Source: Phycisphaerales bacterium | GTDB lineage: Bacteria > Planctomycetota > Phycisphaerae > Phycisphaerales > UBA1924 | Direction: 5' to 3' | DNA: 64,000 nucleotides | Assembly: GCA_035627955.1 (NCBI GenBank) | Contig: DASPKU010000012.1 | Coordinates: 124,001 to 188,000, forward strand | Shown: positions 1 through 7,561 of the stretch, piece after piece | How positions within the stretch are numbered: position 1 is the first letter of the stretch | Layout: the number at the start of each line of letters is the position of its first letter | Position numbers and translations under genes: made by a program | Notes under the pieces: generated by a model | Database searches by the model: none | What the model was told of the DNA's origin: nothing | What the model saw: the letters and a program-made list of their open reading frames with translations, nothing else

Positions 1-1500
1 TGGGTGCCGGTAGGCCAAGGCTTCAACAACACCGTCAACGCAATGCGGTCATTCCAGGGCAAGCTCTATGCGAGCGGCAGCTTCACCGCCTCCGCGACCG
101 GCGACCCGCGCTACCTGGGTGTGCTCGAACAGGGGGCCTGGAGAGCTACGGGCTTCCAGCCGCTTCAACCGGGCAATGCTCTTGAGGTCGTCGGGGCGGA
201 GCTGCTCTTCGGGAGCTCACCAGCTGGGTTCTCGCTCGACTACGAGGGCGGCAACTTGGCGAGGATGACGCCGGAAGGTACTTGGACGACGTTCCAGACC
301 GGGCTTGGGGGGAGCATGTCCCACGAGGTCCGCTCGCTCTGGAGCGATGGCGAACAGGTATACGCCGGAGGGACGTTCACGGAGGCTGCCGGCGATCGCA
401 CCATCTGCAAGGGGGCGATCTGGAGAGATGGCGTTTGGGAGCGTCTGCTTCCCGGTGACCCCCAGCGTCTGTCAACGCAGTACCCCACTTCGTTCCTTGC
501 ACTCGGAGGCGACTTGTTGATGGCGGGGTATCCGGCCAGACTGGATACCTCGGGCGTGCTCTATGGCCCCGTACTTCGTCGCGCGGGCGACAGTTGGAGC
601 TCCTTCCTTCAAGCCTTCAACGCCACGTCTCCGGCGTATCTCTGCGAATGGCAAGGCAGCATCTTCATCGCCGGCACCTTCAACCACCAGACCGCACCGT
701 TCCAGGCTGCGGCGAACATCATCCGGTGGAATGGCCAAGCGTTCTCTCCTGTCACAAGCTCGGGTTCGAGCGGAGGTGCAAACAACGCCGTCAATGCGGT
801 TCTGCCAACGAGCAGTGGGCTGGTGATCGCGGGAGTTTTCACCTCTGTCGATGGCCAGCCTGCAAACCGCGTGGCGCGCTGGAATGGTGCCTCGTGGTCA
901 GCAATGGGGCAAGGACTCGACGGCCCGGTGACTCAACTCATTCAGTTCAACGATGACATCGTCGCGGCCGGCTCATTCCAAAACTCTGGATCTTCTCCCA
1001 CGGCCCGCGTCGCACGATGGGATGGCGCAGGGTGGGTGCCGCTAGGAGCTGGGTTCGATGGCCCTGTCCACGCGCTGACAGTATTCGAGGGGACGCTCAT
1101 TGCTGGCGGAGAGTTCGGAAGCTCCGGCACGACAGCCCTCTTGAACATTGCTCGATGGAACGGGAATGGCTGGGAGCCGTTTGCCGGCGGTGCTAACGGC
1201 GGCGTGCGAGCGCTCACTGTACATCGGGGCGAGTTGATCGTCGGTGGGAAGTTCACTCGGGTCGGTTCTCACACCTCCGTGTGGTTTGCGCGCGCACGGC
1301 CGTGTTGCGGCCCGTCCGACTTCAACGGCGACGGAGACTTCGGCACCGACCAGGACATCGAAGCCTTCTTCGCGTGCCTCGGCGGCAGCTGCTGCGAGAC
1401 ATGCTGGGTCGGTGGAGCAGACTTCAATGGCGATGGGGACACCGGCACCGACCAGGACATCGAGTCCTTCTTCCGCGTGCTGGGCGGCGGCCCCTGCTGA
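1..1500 (+). CDS. Secreted repeat protein with dockerin-like C-terminus (5' end outside window)
   Basis: The reading frame is already open at base 1, so the N-terminus and any signal peptide lie outside the window. The visible ~499 residues hold repeats of about 45-50 residues with the pattern 'VARWNGxxWxxxGxGxxGPV...L...AGGxF', which suggests a beta-propeller-like surface protein. The last ~65 residues are a tandem dockerin-like module: two DFNGDGD calcium-loop sequences, each followed by GTDQDIExFF and a Leu-Gly-Gly turn, with Cys pairs between them. Such modules end many secreted planctomycete proteins and are thought to serve attachment or sorting. The enzymatic role, if any, is unknown. 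The convergent kinase gene ends 38 bp downstream. Confidence 0.75.
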   Translation, partial: WVPVGQGFNNTVNAMRSFQGKLYASGSFTASATGDPRYLGVLEQGAWRATGFQPLQPGNALEVVGAELLFGSSPAGFSLDYEGGNLARMTPEGTWTTFQTGLGGSMSHEVRSLWSDGEQVYAGGTFTEAAGDRTICKGAIWRDGVWERLLPGDPQRLSTQYPTSFLALGGDLLMAGYPARLDTSGVLYGPVLRRAGDSWSSFLQAFNATSPAYLCEWQGSIFIAGTFNHQTAPFQAAANIIRWNGQAFSPVTSSGSSGGANNAVNAVLPTSSGLVIAGVFTSVDGQPANRVARWNGASWSAMGQGLDGPVTQLIQFNDDIVAAGSFQNSGSSPTARVARWDGAGWVPLGAGFDGPVHALTVFEGTLIAGGEFGSSGTTALLNIARWNGNGWEPFAGGANGGVRALTVHRGELIVGGKFTRVGSHTSVWFARARPCCGPSDFNGDGDFGTDQDIEAFFACLGGSCCETCWVGGADFNGDGDTGTDQDIESFFRVLGGGPC

Positions 1501-1537
1501 CAGGGACGTTTCGCACCAAAGGCGCGCATGACGCGGG

Positions 1538-3166
1538 TCAGCCGCCGCCCTCGCCCGACGCCAGCTTCACGCGAGGCTCAAGCTGCTTGATAACCCGTTG
1601 CATCAGGCGTCGGACCGGCTCGTTCCGCCGCTGCTTCCCGAGTTGCCGCCACTTGTCCCTGATCAGCTTGGTGTCGTCGGGCGCGTCCACCAGCGGGTTC
1701 TCAAGGCACTCGGCACAGAGCCGCATGGCAGCAACCCCGTCCCGGACCGGATCGCCCTCCGCGAGCCGGGGCAGCAGCAACGACTCGATCTCGGGGATGA
1801 CCAGCAGTGCGTCGGCCCCACGGCCCTCGTTCACCAGGAAGTACGCCAGCGCGTAACGCACCAGGCAGGCGTCCATGTGCTCGCCGCGGCCCTGGTTCTT
1901 CAGGGAAGCGAGCTCGGCCTGTAGCTGAAGAACCCGCTGGGAGGAGATCGCGACTCGGTGCTCGTTGTCCAGAACTGGGAGTCCGGCGAGCACGTCGATG
2001 AACACCAGCATCGGTAGCAGCCGGTCGATGCGGTCACTCGACGGGGTGCCAAGTGCGAGGGTCATCGTGTTCTCAACGGCCGCGACAACACGGTCGGCGG
2101 CCTCCTCCTTCTGGACCTTGAAGAGCCGCTCGGCCTCAGCCTGCGCCTGGCGGTCGCGTTCGAGCTCCTTGTACCCGAGGTAGAGCTTCAGCCATACGCC
2201 CGCGCACACCGCCACGAGAGCAACCGCGACGCCGGTGGCGTGGAGCGGCTTTCGGACGCACCACATGGCCGTCCGCTTGACCGGGTTAGAGCGCAGCCAT
2301 GGAATCGGCTCCCGCCGCAGCCACCGCTCAAGATCTTCCGCGAACTCGCCCGCGGAGTTGTGCCGCGCGTCCCGGTCGCGGGCCATGGCCCGCTGCACGA
2401 TCGCGGCGAGGTCCCCTTTGGGGAGCGGCTTGCGGCCGGCGACGCCCTGGAGGTGCGCCCCAGCGACCTCCGCGTGCGAGGTGCCGTTGGGCAGGTCGCC
2501 GGTCAGCAGGTAGTACAGCAGGCCCCCCAGCGCGTACACGTCCGATGGAGGCGACAGCGCATTGACCTCGCCCGCATACTGCTCGGGGGACATGAACGCG
2601 TAGTTGCCCCGCACCGCTGTGCCCGGGTTGAGCACCGAGGCTGAAAGGTCGAAGTCCGACACTTTCGGCTCGCCTTCAGCTGTGAGCAGGATGTTCGCCG
2701 GCTTGAGATCGCAGTGCACCACGCTCGCGGAGTGGGCCGCGTGCACGCCCCTGGCGACCTTCACCATGAATCGGACGGCGCGCTTGACGTCCCACGGCAC
2801 CTCCGCCTTCGAGAGGTCCCCCCCCTCCACGTACTCCATGACCAGGAACTGCACGCCGGAGGCGGGGTCCACGCCCCGCTCCGAGACACGTAGGACGTGG
2901 TCGTGCGACACACGACGCACCGTGAGCGCCTCGCGCTCTACGGCGGCCGACTTCATGATCTTGACCGCGACAGTGGCGTTGTACCCCTCGCTCGACATCA
3001 GTCGGTCATGGGCGCGGTACACCAGAGAGTTGCGGCCCACCCCCACCAGCTCCTGGAGCCGGTAGCGGCCCTCGGGACCGAAGTGGCAGGGGCACGCCCA
3101 AGGCACCATTGACGCCGCGATCGCCTCGTCCACCAGGATGCTCGCCAGTAGGTCCTTCCTATCCAT
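1538..3166 (-). CDS. Transmembrane Ser/Thr protein kinase (Hanks type)
   Basis: A 542-residue kinase. The kinase domain covers about residues 33-295: a modified glycine loop (VGVGRNSLVYRA), the ATP-binding lysine in VAVKIMK, the catalytic loop HCDLKPANILL and the SPEQYAGE segment. The metal-binding DFG is written DFD (SDFDLSAS); the aspartate is kept and the glycine replaced. One hydrophobic helix near residues 312-332 (VAVALVAVCAGVW) anchors it, followed by a charged coiled region and a helical sensor or scaffold domain of no recognised family. Its ATG lies inside the end of the sigma factor gene (8-bp overlap), so the two are translationally coupled. In planctomycetes such pairs are thought to couple phosphorylation to transcription. 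Substrate unknown. Confidence 0.9.
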   Translation of the reverse strand: MDRKDLLASILVDEAIAASMVPWACPCHFGPEGRYRLQELVGVGRNSLVYRAHDRLMSSEGYNATVAVKIMKSAAVEREALTVRRVSHDHVLRVSERGVDPASGVQFLVMEYVEGGDLSKAEVPWDVKRAVRFMVKVARGVHAAHSASVVHCDLKPANILLTAEGEPKVSDFDLSASVLNPGTAVRGNYAFMSPEQYAGEVNALSPPSDVYALGGLLYYLLTGDLPNGTSHAEVAGAHLQGVAGRKPLPKGDLAAIVQRAMARDRDARHNSAGEFAEDLERWLRREPIPWLRSNPVKRTAMWCVRKPLHATGVAVALVAVCAGVWLKLYLGYKELERDRQAQAEAERLFKVQKEEAADRVVAAVENTMTLALGTPSSDRIDRLLPMLVFIDVLAGLPVLDNEHRVAISSQRVLQLQAELASLKNQGRGEHMDACLVRYALAYFLVNEGRGADALLVIPEIESLLLPRLAEGDPVRDGVAAMRLCAECLENPLVDAPDDTKLIRDKWRQLGKQRRNEPVRRLMQRVIKQLEPRVKLASGEGGG

Positions 3167-3731
3167 CCAGCACCCCCTCCCGGAACCGCTCCGCCAGCCT
3201 CAGCCGGATCGACCGCCAGCGCTGCCGGCAGGCGTCGTCCTTGATCCCCAGCATGGTGGCAATCACAGAGAGTGAAGCCCCGCGCAGGTACGCACCCAGC
3301 AGCTGGCGGTCCTTCTCGTCCTGAAGGCACGCCATCATGCGGTGCAGCAGCAGGATCACCTCGTCATCAGTGGTGAAGGCGTTGAGCCTCTGCAATAACT
3401 CGTACACGTACGGGCCGTCCTCCGTGAGGAACAATCGCGCACGTTCGATCAGTTGGGTGCGATTCACCGCGTTGTTGGCGGCGATGGTGTTGATCAGCGC
3501 CCACAGCTCGGCCTCGGAGCGGGGCCGCAGCCGCCCCTCAGAAACCATCGCGTCCACCCGCCGCAGCACCGACGACAGCACGTCTTCGCTGTCGAACACG
3601 GACCGCGTGTTGGAGCTCAGCTTCCGCCGCGCAGCCGCGCGGATGCTCGCCTGGTGCTCCAGCAGGTACCTCGCGAGCGCCTCGCGATCACGCGCAAGCT
3701 CTGCAATCCATTCCACTTGCTCGCCCCCCAT
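3159..3731 (-). CDS. ECF-like sigma-70 family RNA polymerase sigma factor
   Basis: A 190-residue protein with an ECF layout: a region-2-like helix block at about residues 25-100 (AARRKLSS...DVLSSVLRRVD...ELWALINTIAANNAVNR) and a region-4-like helix-turn-helix near the C-terminus (GASLSVIATMLGIKDDACRQRWRSI). This resembles the sigma factors paired with kinases in Planctomycetes. The ATG at 3731 is preceded by CAGGAG at a good distance. Immediately upstream is a perfect TGAGAA/TTCTCA palindrome that could be an operator. The stop overlaps the start of the kinase gene. Target promoters cannot be read from this window. Confidence 0.85.
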   Translation of the reverse strand: MGGEQVEWIAELARDREALARYLLEHQASIRAAARRKLSSNTRSVFDSEDVLSSVLRRVDAMVSEGRLRPRSEAELWALINTIAANNAVNRTQLIERARLFLTEDGPYVYELLQRLNAFTTDDEVILLLHRMMACLQDEKDRQLLGAYLRGASLSVIATMLGIKDDACRQRWRSIRLRLAERFREGVLDG

Positions 3732-3741
3732 CGGATACTCC

Positions 3742-3755
3742 TGAGAATGTTCTCA
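3742..3755. promoter_or_regulatory. Candidate operator palindrome upstream of sigma factor
   Basis: TGAGAATGTTCTCA is a perfect 6+2+6 inverted repeat lying 11 bp upstream of the sigma-factor start codon and overlapping its CAGGAG ribosome-binding region. It is AT-richer than its surroundings. It could be an autoregulatory operator; no protein is known to bind it. Confidence 0.35.
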
Positions 3756-3852
3756 CGGATGCACACCGGCGGGTGTACAGCGTACAGGCAACACGGGCTT
3801 GTGTGGAGCTCAAGTTGACCCAGCGTCGTTCTGTACTCGTTGGGGGCACCGC

Positions 3853-4143
3853 ATGGACTGGGAGGAGTGGCTTAGGGACGTTCTGTGCGAAATCGTCAAG
3901 AGCTGGGGGCGGAAGTGCGACTTCCTGCACGAGAACTGCGACGAGCGTGCCGCGCAAGTGGACGACGTGTACCGGACCGAGGGCGCTCCCACCTTCCCGG
4001 AGGGGGGGTCTGTCGCACTGCTCCTGACCCACCTCGCTGACCTTGAACTGGGCCTCGGCGACTCGAAAAACAGCCTGGATCAATCAACCAACGACCTGCT
4101 CCGCCGGTTCATCACCGACCTCCGCCTGGAGTTCCCACAGTGA
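3853..4143 (+). CDS. Hypothetical protein, coupled to HTH regulator
   Basis: A 96-residue acidic protein read from ATG 3853 (a longer GTG start at 3799 is possible). It is rich in Trp, Cys and Asp/Glu (MDWEEWLRDVLCEIVKSWG) and has no recognised domain. Its stop overlaps the GTG start of the HTH protein by 4 bp (GTGA), so the two are probably one transcription and translation unit. It runs divergently from the sigma factor/kinase pair. It may be a partner of the regulator, or a small island gene of unknown role. Confidence 0.5.
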   Translation: MDWEEWLRDVLCEIVKSWGRKCDFLHENCDERAAQVDDVYRTEGAPTFPEGGSVALLLTHLADLELGLGDSKNSLDQSTNDLLRRFITDLRLEFPQ

Positions 4144-4511
4144 TCACCGCGCAGTCGGGCATCCGCGAGCAGATCGCGCCCCGCCACTCCATGCCGCGCG
4201 GCGGGATCAGCCGCGAGGCGATCACCGAGCGTGTGCAGTGGGCCTGCCAGGGGCTGAGGCTCCGGCGGGTGGCCGACCTAACCGGGTGCAACGCGGAAAC
4301 CGTCCGCAGGTATCTGCTTGGTCAAGGCAACCCACCTCCGGCGTTCCTCGCCGCGCTATGCCGCGGCCTGGGCCTCAGCCCTTCGTGGCTGCTCCTGGGC
4401 GAAGGAGAGCCCCACCGCAACGAGCTGCCGCGCGAGGTGGGGTTCAAGTCGGACAGGGAGGCCGTCCGCGCCCTCGTCCTTGAACTCAGCCGGCGCGTGA
4501 GCGCCCTCTAG
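4140..4511 (+). CDS. Small helix-turn-helix (XRE/Cro-like) regulator
   Basis: A 123-residue protein starting with GTG. Residues ~30-85 read as an XRE-type helix-turn-helix: GLRLRRVADLTGCNAETVRRYL (helix, turn, recognition helix), then FLAALCRGLGLSPSWLLLGEG, the usual closing helix and 'WLL.GEG' signature. The C-terminus is a short helix. It is probably a DNA-binding repressor of a mobile or accessory region. It overlaps the preceding small gene by 4 bp. Targets are unknown; the flanking small and broken genes suggest an island regulator. Confidence 0.7.
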   Translation: MITAQSGIREQIAPRHSMPRGGISREAITERVQWACQGLRLRRVADLTGCNAETVRRYLLGQGNPPPAFLAALCRGLGLSPSWLLLGEGEPHRNELPREVGFKSDREAVRALVLELSRRVSAL

Positions 4512-4521
4512 GAGCGACAGC

Positions 4522-4704
4522 TTGGAATCCGTTACTCACGCCCGTCGTTCACGCTCTACGCAGTCAACCAGTTCGACGCTCCAGCGCCTCCAGCGCGAGC
4601 GGCAGCGGATCACGCAGCAGCTGGCCCGCATCGACCACGAGTTGCTCGTGCTCGTGGGCACGCGACGGCACGGGGGGAGCCGTCGCACGCGGGCCACACA
4701 CTGA
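4522..4704 (+). CDS. Hypothetical small basic protein
   Basis: A 60-residue ORF from a TTG start, 10 bp after the HTH gene. Residues 18-45 could form a coiled coil (LQRLQRERQRITQQLARIDHELL). It is Arg/Ser rich and has no known domain. It is on the same strand and tightly spaced behind the regulator, so it may be its partner, but the weak start and short length leave doubt. Confidence 0.35.
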   Translation: MESVTHARRSRSTQSTSSTLQRLQRERQRITQQLARIDHELLVLVGTRRHGGSRRTRATH

Positions 4705-4742
4705 GGAGGGTGCCCGCCGCAGTCACGCGCGGCGGCCCCTTC

Positions 4743-4955
4743 TCAGGTTCCGCTCTGCAAACTCTCGCGGTTTCCCACCTTCCCGCACTCGGGGCATGCC
4801 CCCGCCGCATTAGCGATGCCCGTGTGGTCGTAGCCGCAGGGGCACCTGCCGTTTTTCCGACGCGCGGAACGGGGAGGTCTCACCCGACTCCTTCGCGGAG
4901 CGGACCAAAGGGTCTTGGGGTTCCCGCTTTCAACACCCGCCCGCACTCCGGGCAC
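4743..4955 (-). pseudogene. Zinc-ribbon fragment, probably broken
   Basis: The 70-residue frame ends with a clear zinc ribbon, CPCGYDHTG...ACPECGKV. A second CPECG motif (ACPECGRVLKAGTPRPFG) is readable just upstream on the same strand, at about 4955-4880, in another frame. Two ribbons split between frames suggest a frameshifted double zinc-ribbon gene. The region is poor in other signals. Confidence 0.3.
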
Positions 4956-5002
4956 GCAGCGTCAACCGCAACACCTGGGCGCTCAGGCCTGACCCCCGGG
5001 AC

Positions 5003-5230
5003 GTGCCGCCGCTGCTGGCGGACACGATCAACCGCGTCCGGAAGGGGCAGCTCGACCCCAAGATCGCCAGCACCATCGGATACCTCGCGGGCGTGCTCCT
5101 CCGGTCAATTGAGGTCAGCGAACTCGAGGAGCGCACCAGGTCATTGGAGTCGGCTACGCGCCGGCAGGAGCCGTTCGCGAGCGGGGCGAGGGTCCCGCTC
5201 CTGCCACCCAGGAAGGGAGGTCAGCAGTGA
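5003..5230 (+). CDS. Hypothetical small protein, island-associated
   Basis: A 75-residue frame from GTG 5003; it stays open upstream, so the true start may be earlier (the upstream frame reads NTWALRPDPRD). The core VPPLLADTINRVRKGQLDPK then IASTIGYLAGVLLRSIE and SELEERTRSLE looks like a helical small protein of the kind seen near phage- or island-related genes. I do not recognise a defined family. It abuts the broken gene starting at 5227, where GTG overlaps its end. Confidence 0.4.
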   Translation: MPPLLADTINRVRKGQLDPKIASTIGYLAGVLLRSIEVSELEERTRSLESATRRQEPFASGARVPLLPPRKGGQQ

Positions 5231-5985
5231 ACGCGGAAAGCAGGATCTGAAAGGTCGAACGTCACCTCAGCCCGCGCCAGCTCGTCCTCATGGGTGTGGT
5301 GGAATCCCGGACCAAGTTCAGGTCGTTGCTCGAGAGCGGCAAGGCCATGGCCCGGACCGGCATCCCACGCCCCACGCTTATGGAGCGAATCGCCGGATCA
5401 GTCAAGGCAACAAACCCTCGGCGCGGACCGCCTGCTCCGCCACCGCCTCATCCACGAGGCTCAGCGCGACGGGAGGTTCCTGGGGCGACTCAGCAATGAG
5501 GTGGCAGCCCAGGTCGCTGAGGAGGAGCGAGAACTCGGTCTCATGACTGCGCTCCTTGCGACACAGCTGTCGCTCATGGTCATTCGGAAGGACCAGACCT
5601 CCGAAGACCATCTCGCGGCTTGGCTGACGAGCGCGTTCGAGCACCGTCGGAGGCTGCTGTGCTTGCAGCCGGCTGTACGGCGGATTTCAGACGCATACTT
5701 TGACGGCTTCTTTACGCAGATTCTGAGGAGTGCCTGGCTGACAACCTCGATCGCATCGAAGATGTGCTCGCGACAGCGGTCGGGTCTCGGAAACTGGACG
5801 GCGTGCCGTCTTCTGAGGATGGCATGGACTTCAGAGAGATGGGGCCAACGTCAGAAGAGACCGACAAGGACACCGAGGAACTCGCATCGGCATGGGTGAT
5901 CAATGTCCAGGCGTCCATTGCTGCTGACGATGGTGAGGACGAACGTTCTGTACGGCTGCTGGGGTCGGTCCTTCTTAAGGACTGA
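5227..5985 (+). pseudogene. Decayed ORF: nonsense codon and two frame changes
   Basis: From GTG 5227 the frame reads VNAESRI then TGA (5248-5250) and at once continues as KVERHLSPRQLVLMGVVESRT in the same frame. A CGA-to-TGA change would explain the break. Protein-like sequence then moves to frame 2 near 5400 (GADRLLRHRLIHEAQRDGRFL...VAAQVAEEERELGLMTALLA) and back to frame 1 near 5715 (ECLADNLDRIEDVLATAVGS), ending at 5985. The pieces add up to one protein of ~250 residues, largely helical, of no recognised family. Three independent lesions argue for a real pseudogene rather than one sequencing error. Confidence 0.45.
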
Positions 5986-6106
5986 GGCACGCCTCCGGCC
6001 GGCCCCGAGTGCGGCCGGGTAAAGGCGCGCAACAGGGGGCCACGCTGTAGCAGCTTTCAATCGCGAAGCCTCAAGGCGCTGCCACATCAAGGCCACTGAA
6101 CTCTGC

Positions 6107-7561
6107 TCAGAATAGGAAATGGGCGAACACTGAAAAATAATCGACTTCCTCTCCCGGCCCGGTCTCCTCCAGGAATGTTCCGGCGAAGAAGTGCGAGTAT
6201 TTGGCCGACAGGCTGAGGTTCCGGTTGATCCGCCAGTCCACGAGCACCGAAAGTTCGCTTCCAATCGATGGTGAATCGTTGCCGGCGGGGGGCTGAATGA
6301 GCCGCAGCCCGTCGTTGTACACACCGTCTGCGGTGCTCTGCCGCCAGTAGGTGCTCCAACCTGTTTCCAGAGCGACCGAATCGGTGATGTGCAGTTGAAG
6401 GAGCGGTTGAACGGTGATGAGGTTGACCGGTCCGATCAGCGGGGACGCGCCGAAGGGGTTGCCCTTGGGGAACAGCGGGATGAAGGTGCCGAGTCGCCCG
6501 TCACCGCGCTCTTCATCGCCCGAGGAGACATCCAAGAGCAGACCGGCGCGCGGGCGCAACAGGGTCGACTCGAAGCTGTAGCCGATCTCGGTGGCGAGCC
6601 TCCAGGCGGAAATGTCGAGGCTCCCGAGCTCGCCCCATTGGTACGTCCCCTCCACGTCGAAGTCGAGTGCATCGGCCTTGCCGAACAGCCGGAGGCCCAC
6701 CGAGTGCCGCGGCTGGTCTGCCTCGCCAAGCTCAAACGTGGCCCCGGGCTGATCGAGGCCGAGGTAGTAGATGTCGATGCCAATGTCCGGGGCGAGGCCG
6801 GTCGGGCCGGCGGCGTAAATCCCCCAGAAACGGGCCCGCTCGTCACCCTCGTGCTCGAAGGTTTCGGGGTCAACCTCGACCGGGCGGCCGAAGAATGCGT
6901 CGGCCCGCCAGTCTCCCAGCTCCGTCAGCACCCGCACCGCGTCGAACGTCCTGCGGATGGTGGGCCTCACGCTGATCATCCGCTGCGCGCCGTACGCCAT
7001 CTCCTGCCGACCTGCGCGGAGCGTCACGCGCGTCCGTTCCGTTGCCAGCGTGGAGGTGAGGTCGGCGAACAGCTGGTGTAGGTCGGGATTGAACTCCGCC
7101 CCTGGACCCGGCACATTCTCCTGGAAGGATGAGGTCGCGCTGCGGCCTTGCACGAACAACCGCAGGTGCCGCCAGAGGTGCAGGTCCGCGTGGAGCAGGT
7201 ACAGGTGCAGCAGGTATCCATCCTCGTCCTCTGGGGAGAGGCCGAAGCTGGGGTTGCTTACAATCTCGTACTGCTCGCGGATGTCACCACCCAGGGTGAG
7301 ATAACAGTCGCCGGTCCGATCGAGCGGGATGTACTTGAGCGGCTCCAGGACCCATGGATCGCCCGACCGCGCCCCGGGGTCCTTCAGGTACGAGTAGTCC
7401 TCGTTGTAGCGGAGGGTTTCGAACGGGGGCGGCTGCGGTGGGCGAGGTTGGGCACTCTGCTGGGAGAAGGCGTCGCCGGCGGGAACCAGGCCGGTTGCGG
7501 CGACCACCACGGGGGCCAGCCACGCACGGCGTTCGCTGGGAAGAGATCGCAAGGGGATCAC
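6107..7561 (-). CDS. Outer-membrane beta-barrel, alginate-export-like porin
   Basis: A 484-residue exported protein: a signal peptide in the first ~33 residues (ends ...AGDAFSQQ), then the pattern LRYNEDYSYLKDP and PLKYIPLDRTGDCYLTLGG typical of the alginate-export (AlgE-like) barrel family, alternating amphipathic strands throughout, and a C-terminal FAHFLF, the terminal aromatic signal for barrel insertion. It probably moves sugars or anionic oligosaccharides across the outer membrane. Its ATG overlaps the stop of the GH105-DUF2264 gene by 4 bp, so enzyme and porin are co-translated. The context suggests uptake of uronate-containing products. The family name does not prove alginate as the substrate. 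Confidence 0.75.
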   Translation of the reverse strand: MIPLRSLPSERRAWLAPVVVAATGLVPAGDAFSQQSAQPRPPQPPPFETLRYNEDYSYLKDPGARSGDPWVLEPLKYIPLDRTGDCYLTLGGDIREQYEIVSNPSFGLSPEDEDGYLLHLYLLHADLHLWRHLRLFVQGRSATSSFQENVPGPGAEFNPDLHQLFADLTSTLATERTRVTLRAGRQEMAYGAQRMISVRPTIRRTFDAVRVLTELGDWRADAFFGRPVEVDPETFEHEGDERARFWGIYAAGPTGLAPDIGIDIYYLGLDQPGATFELGEADQPRHSVGLRLFGKADALDFDVEGTYQWGELGSLDISAWRLATEIGYSFESTLLRPRAGLLLDVSSGDEERGDGRLGTFIPLFPKGNPFGASPLIGPVNLITVQPLLQLHITDSVALETGWSTYWRQSTADGVYNDGLRLIQPPAGNDSPSIGSELSVLVDWRINRNLSLSAKYSHFFAGTFLEETGPGEEVDYFSVFAHFLF

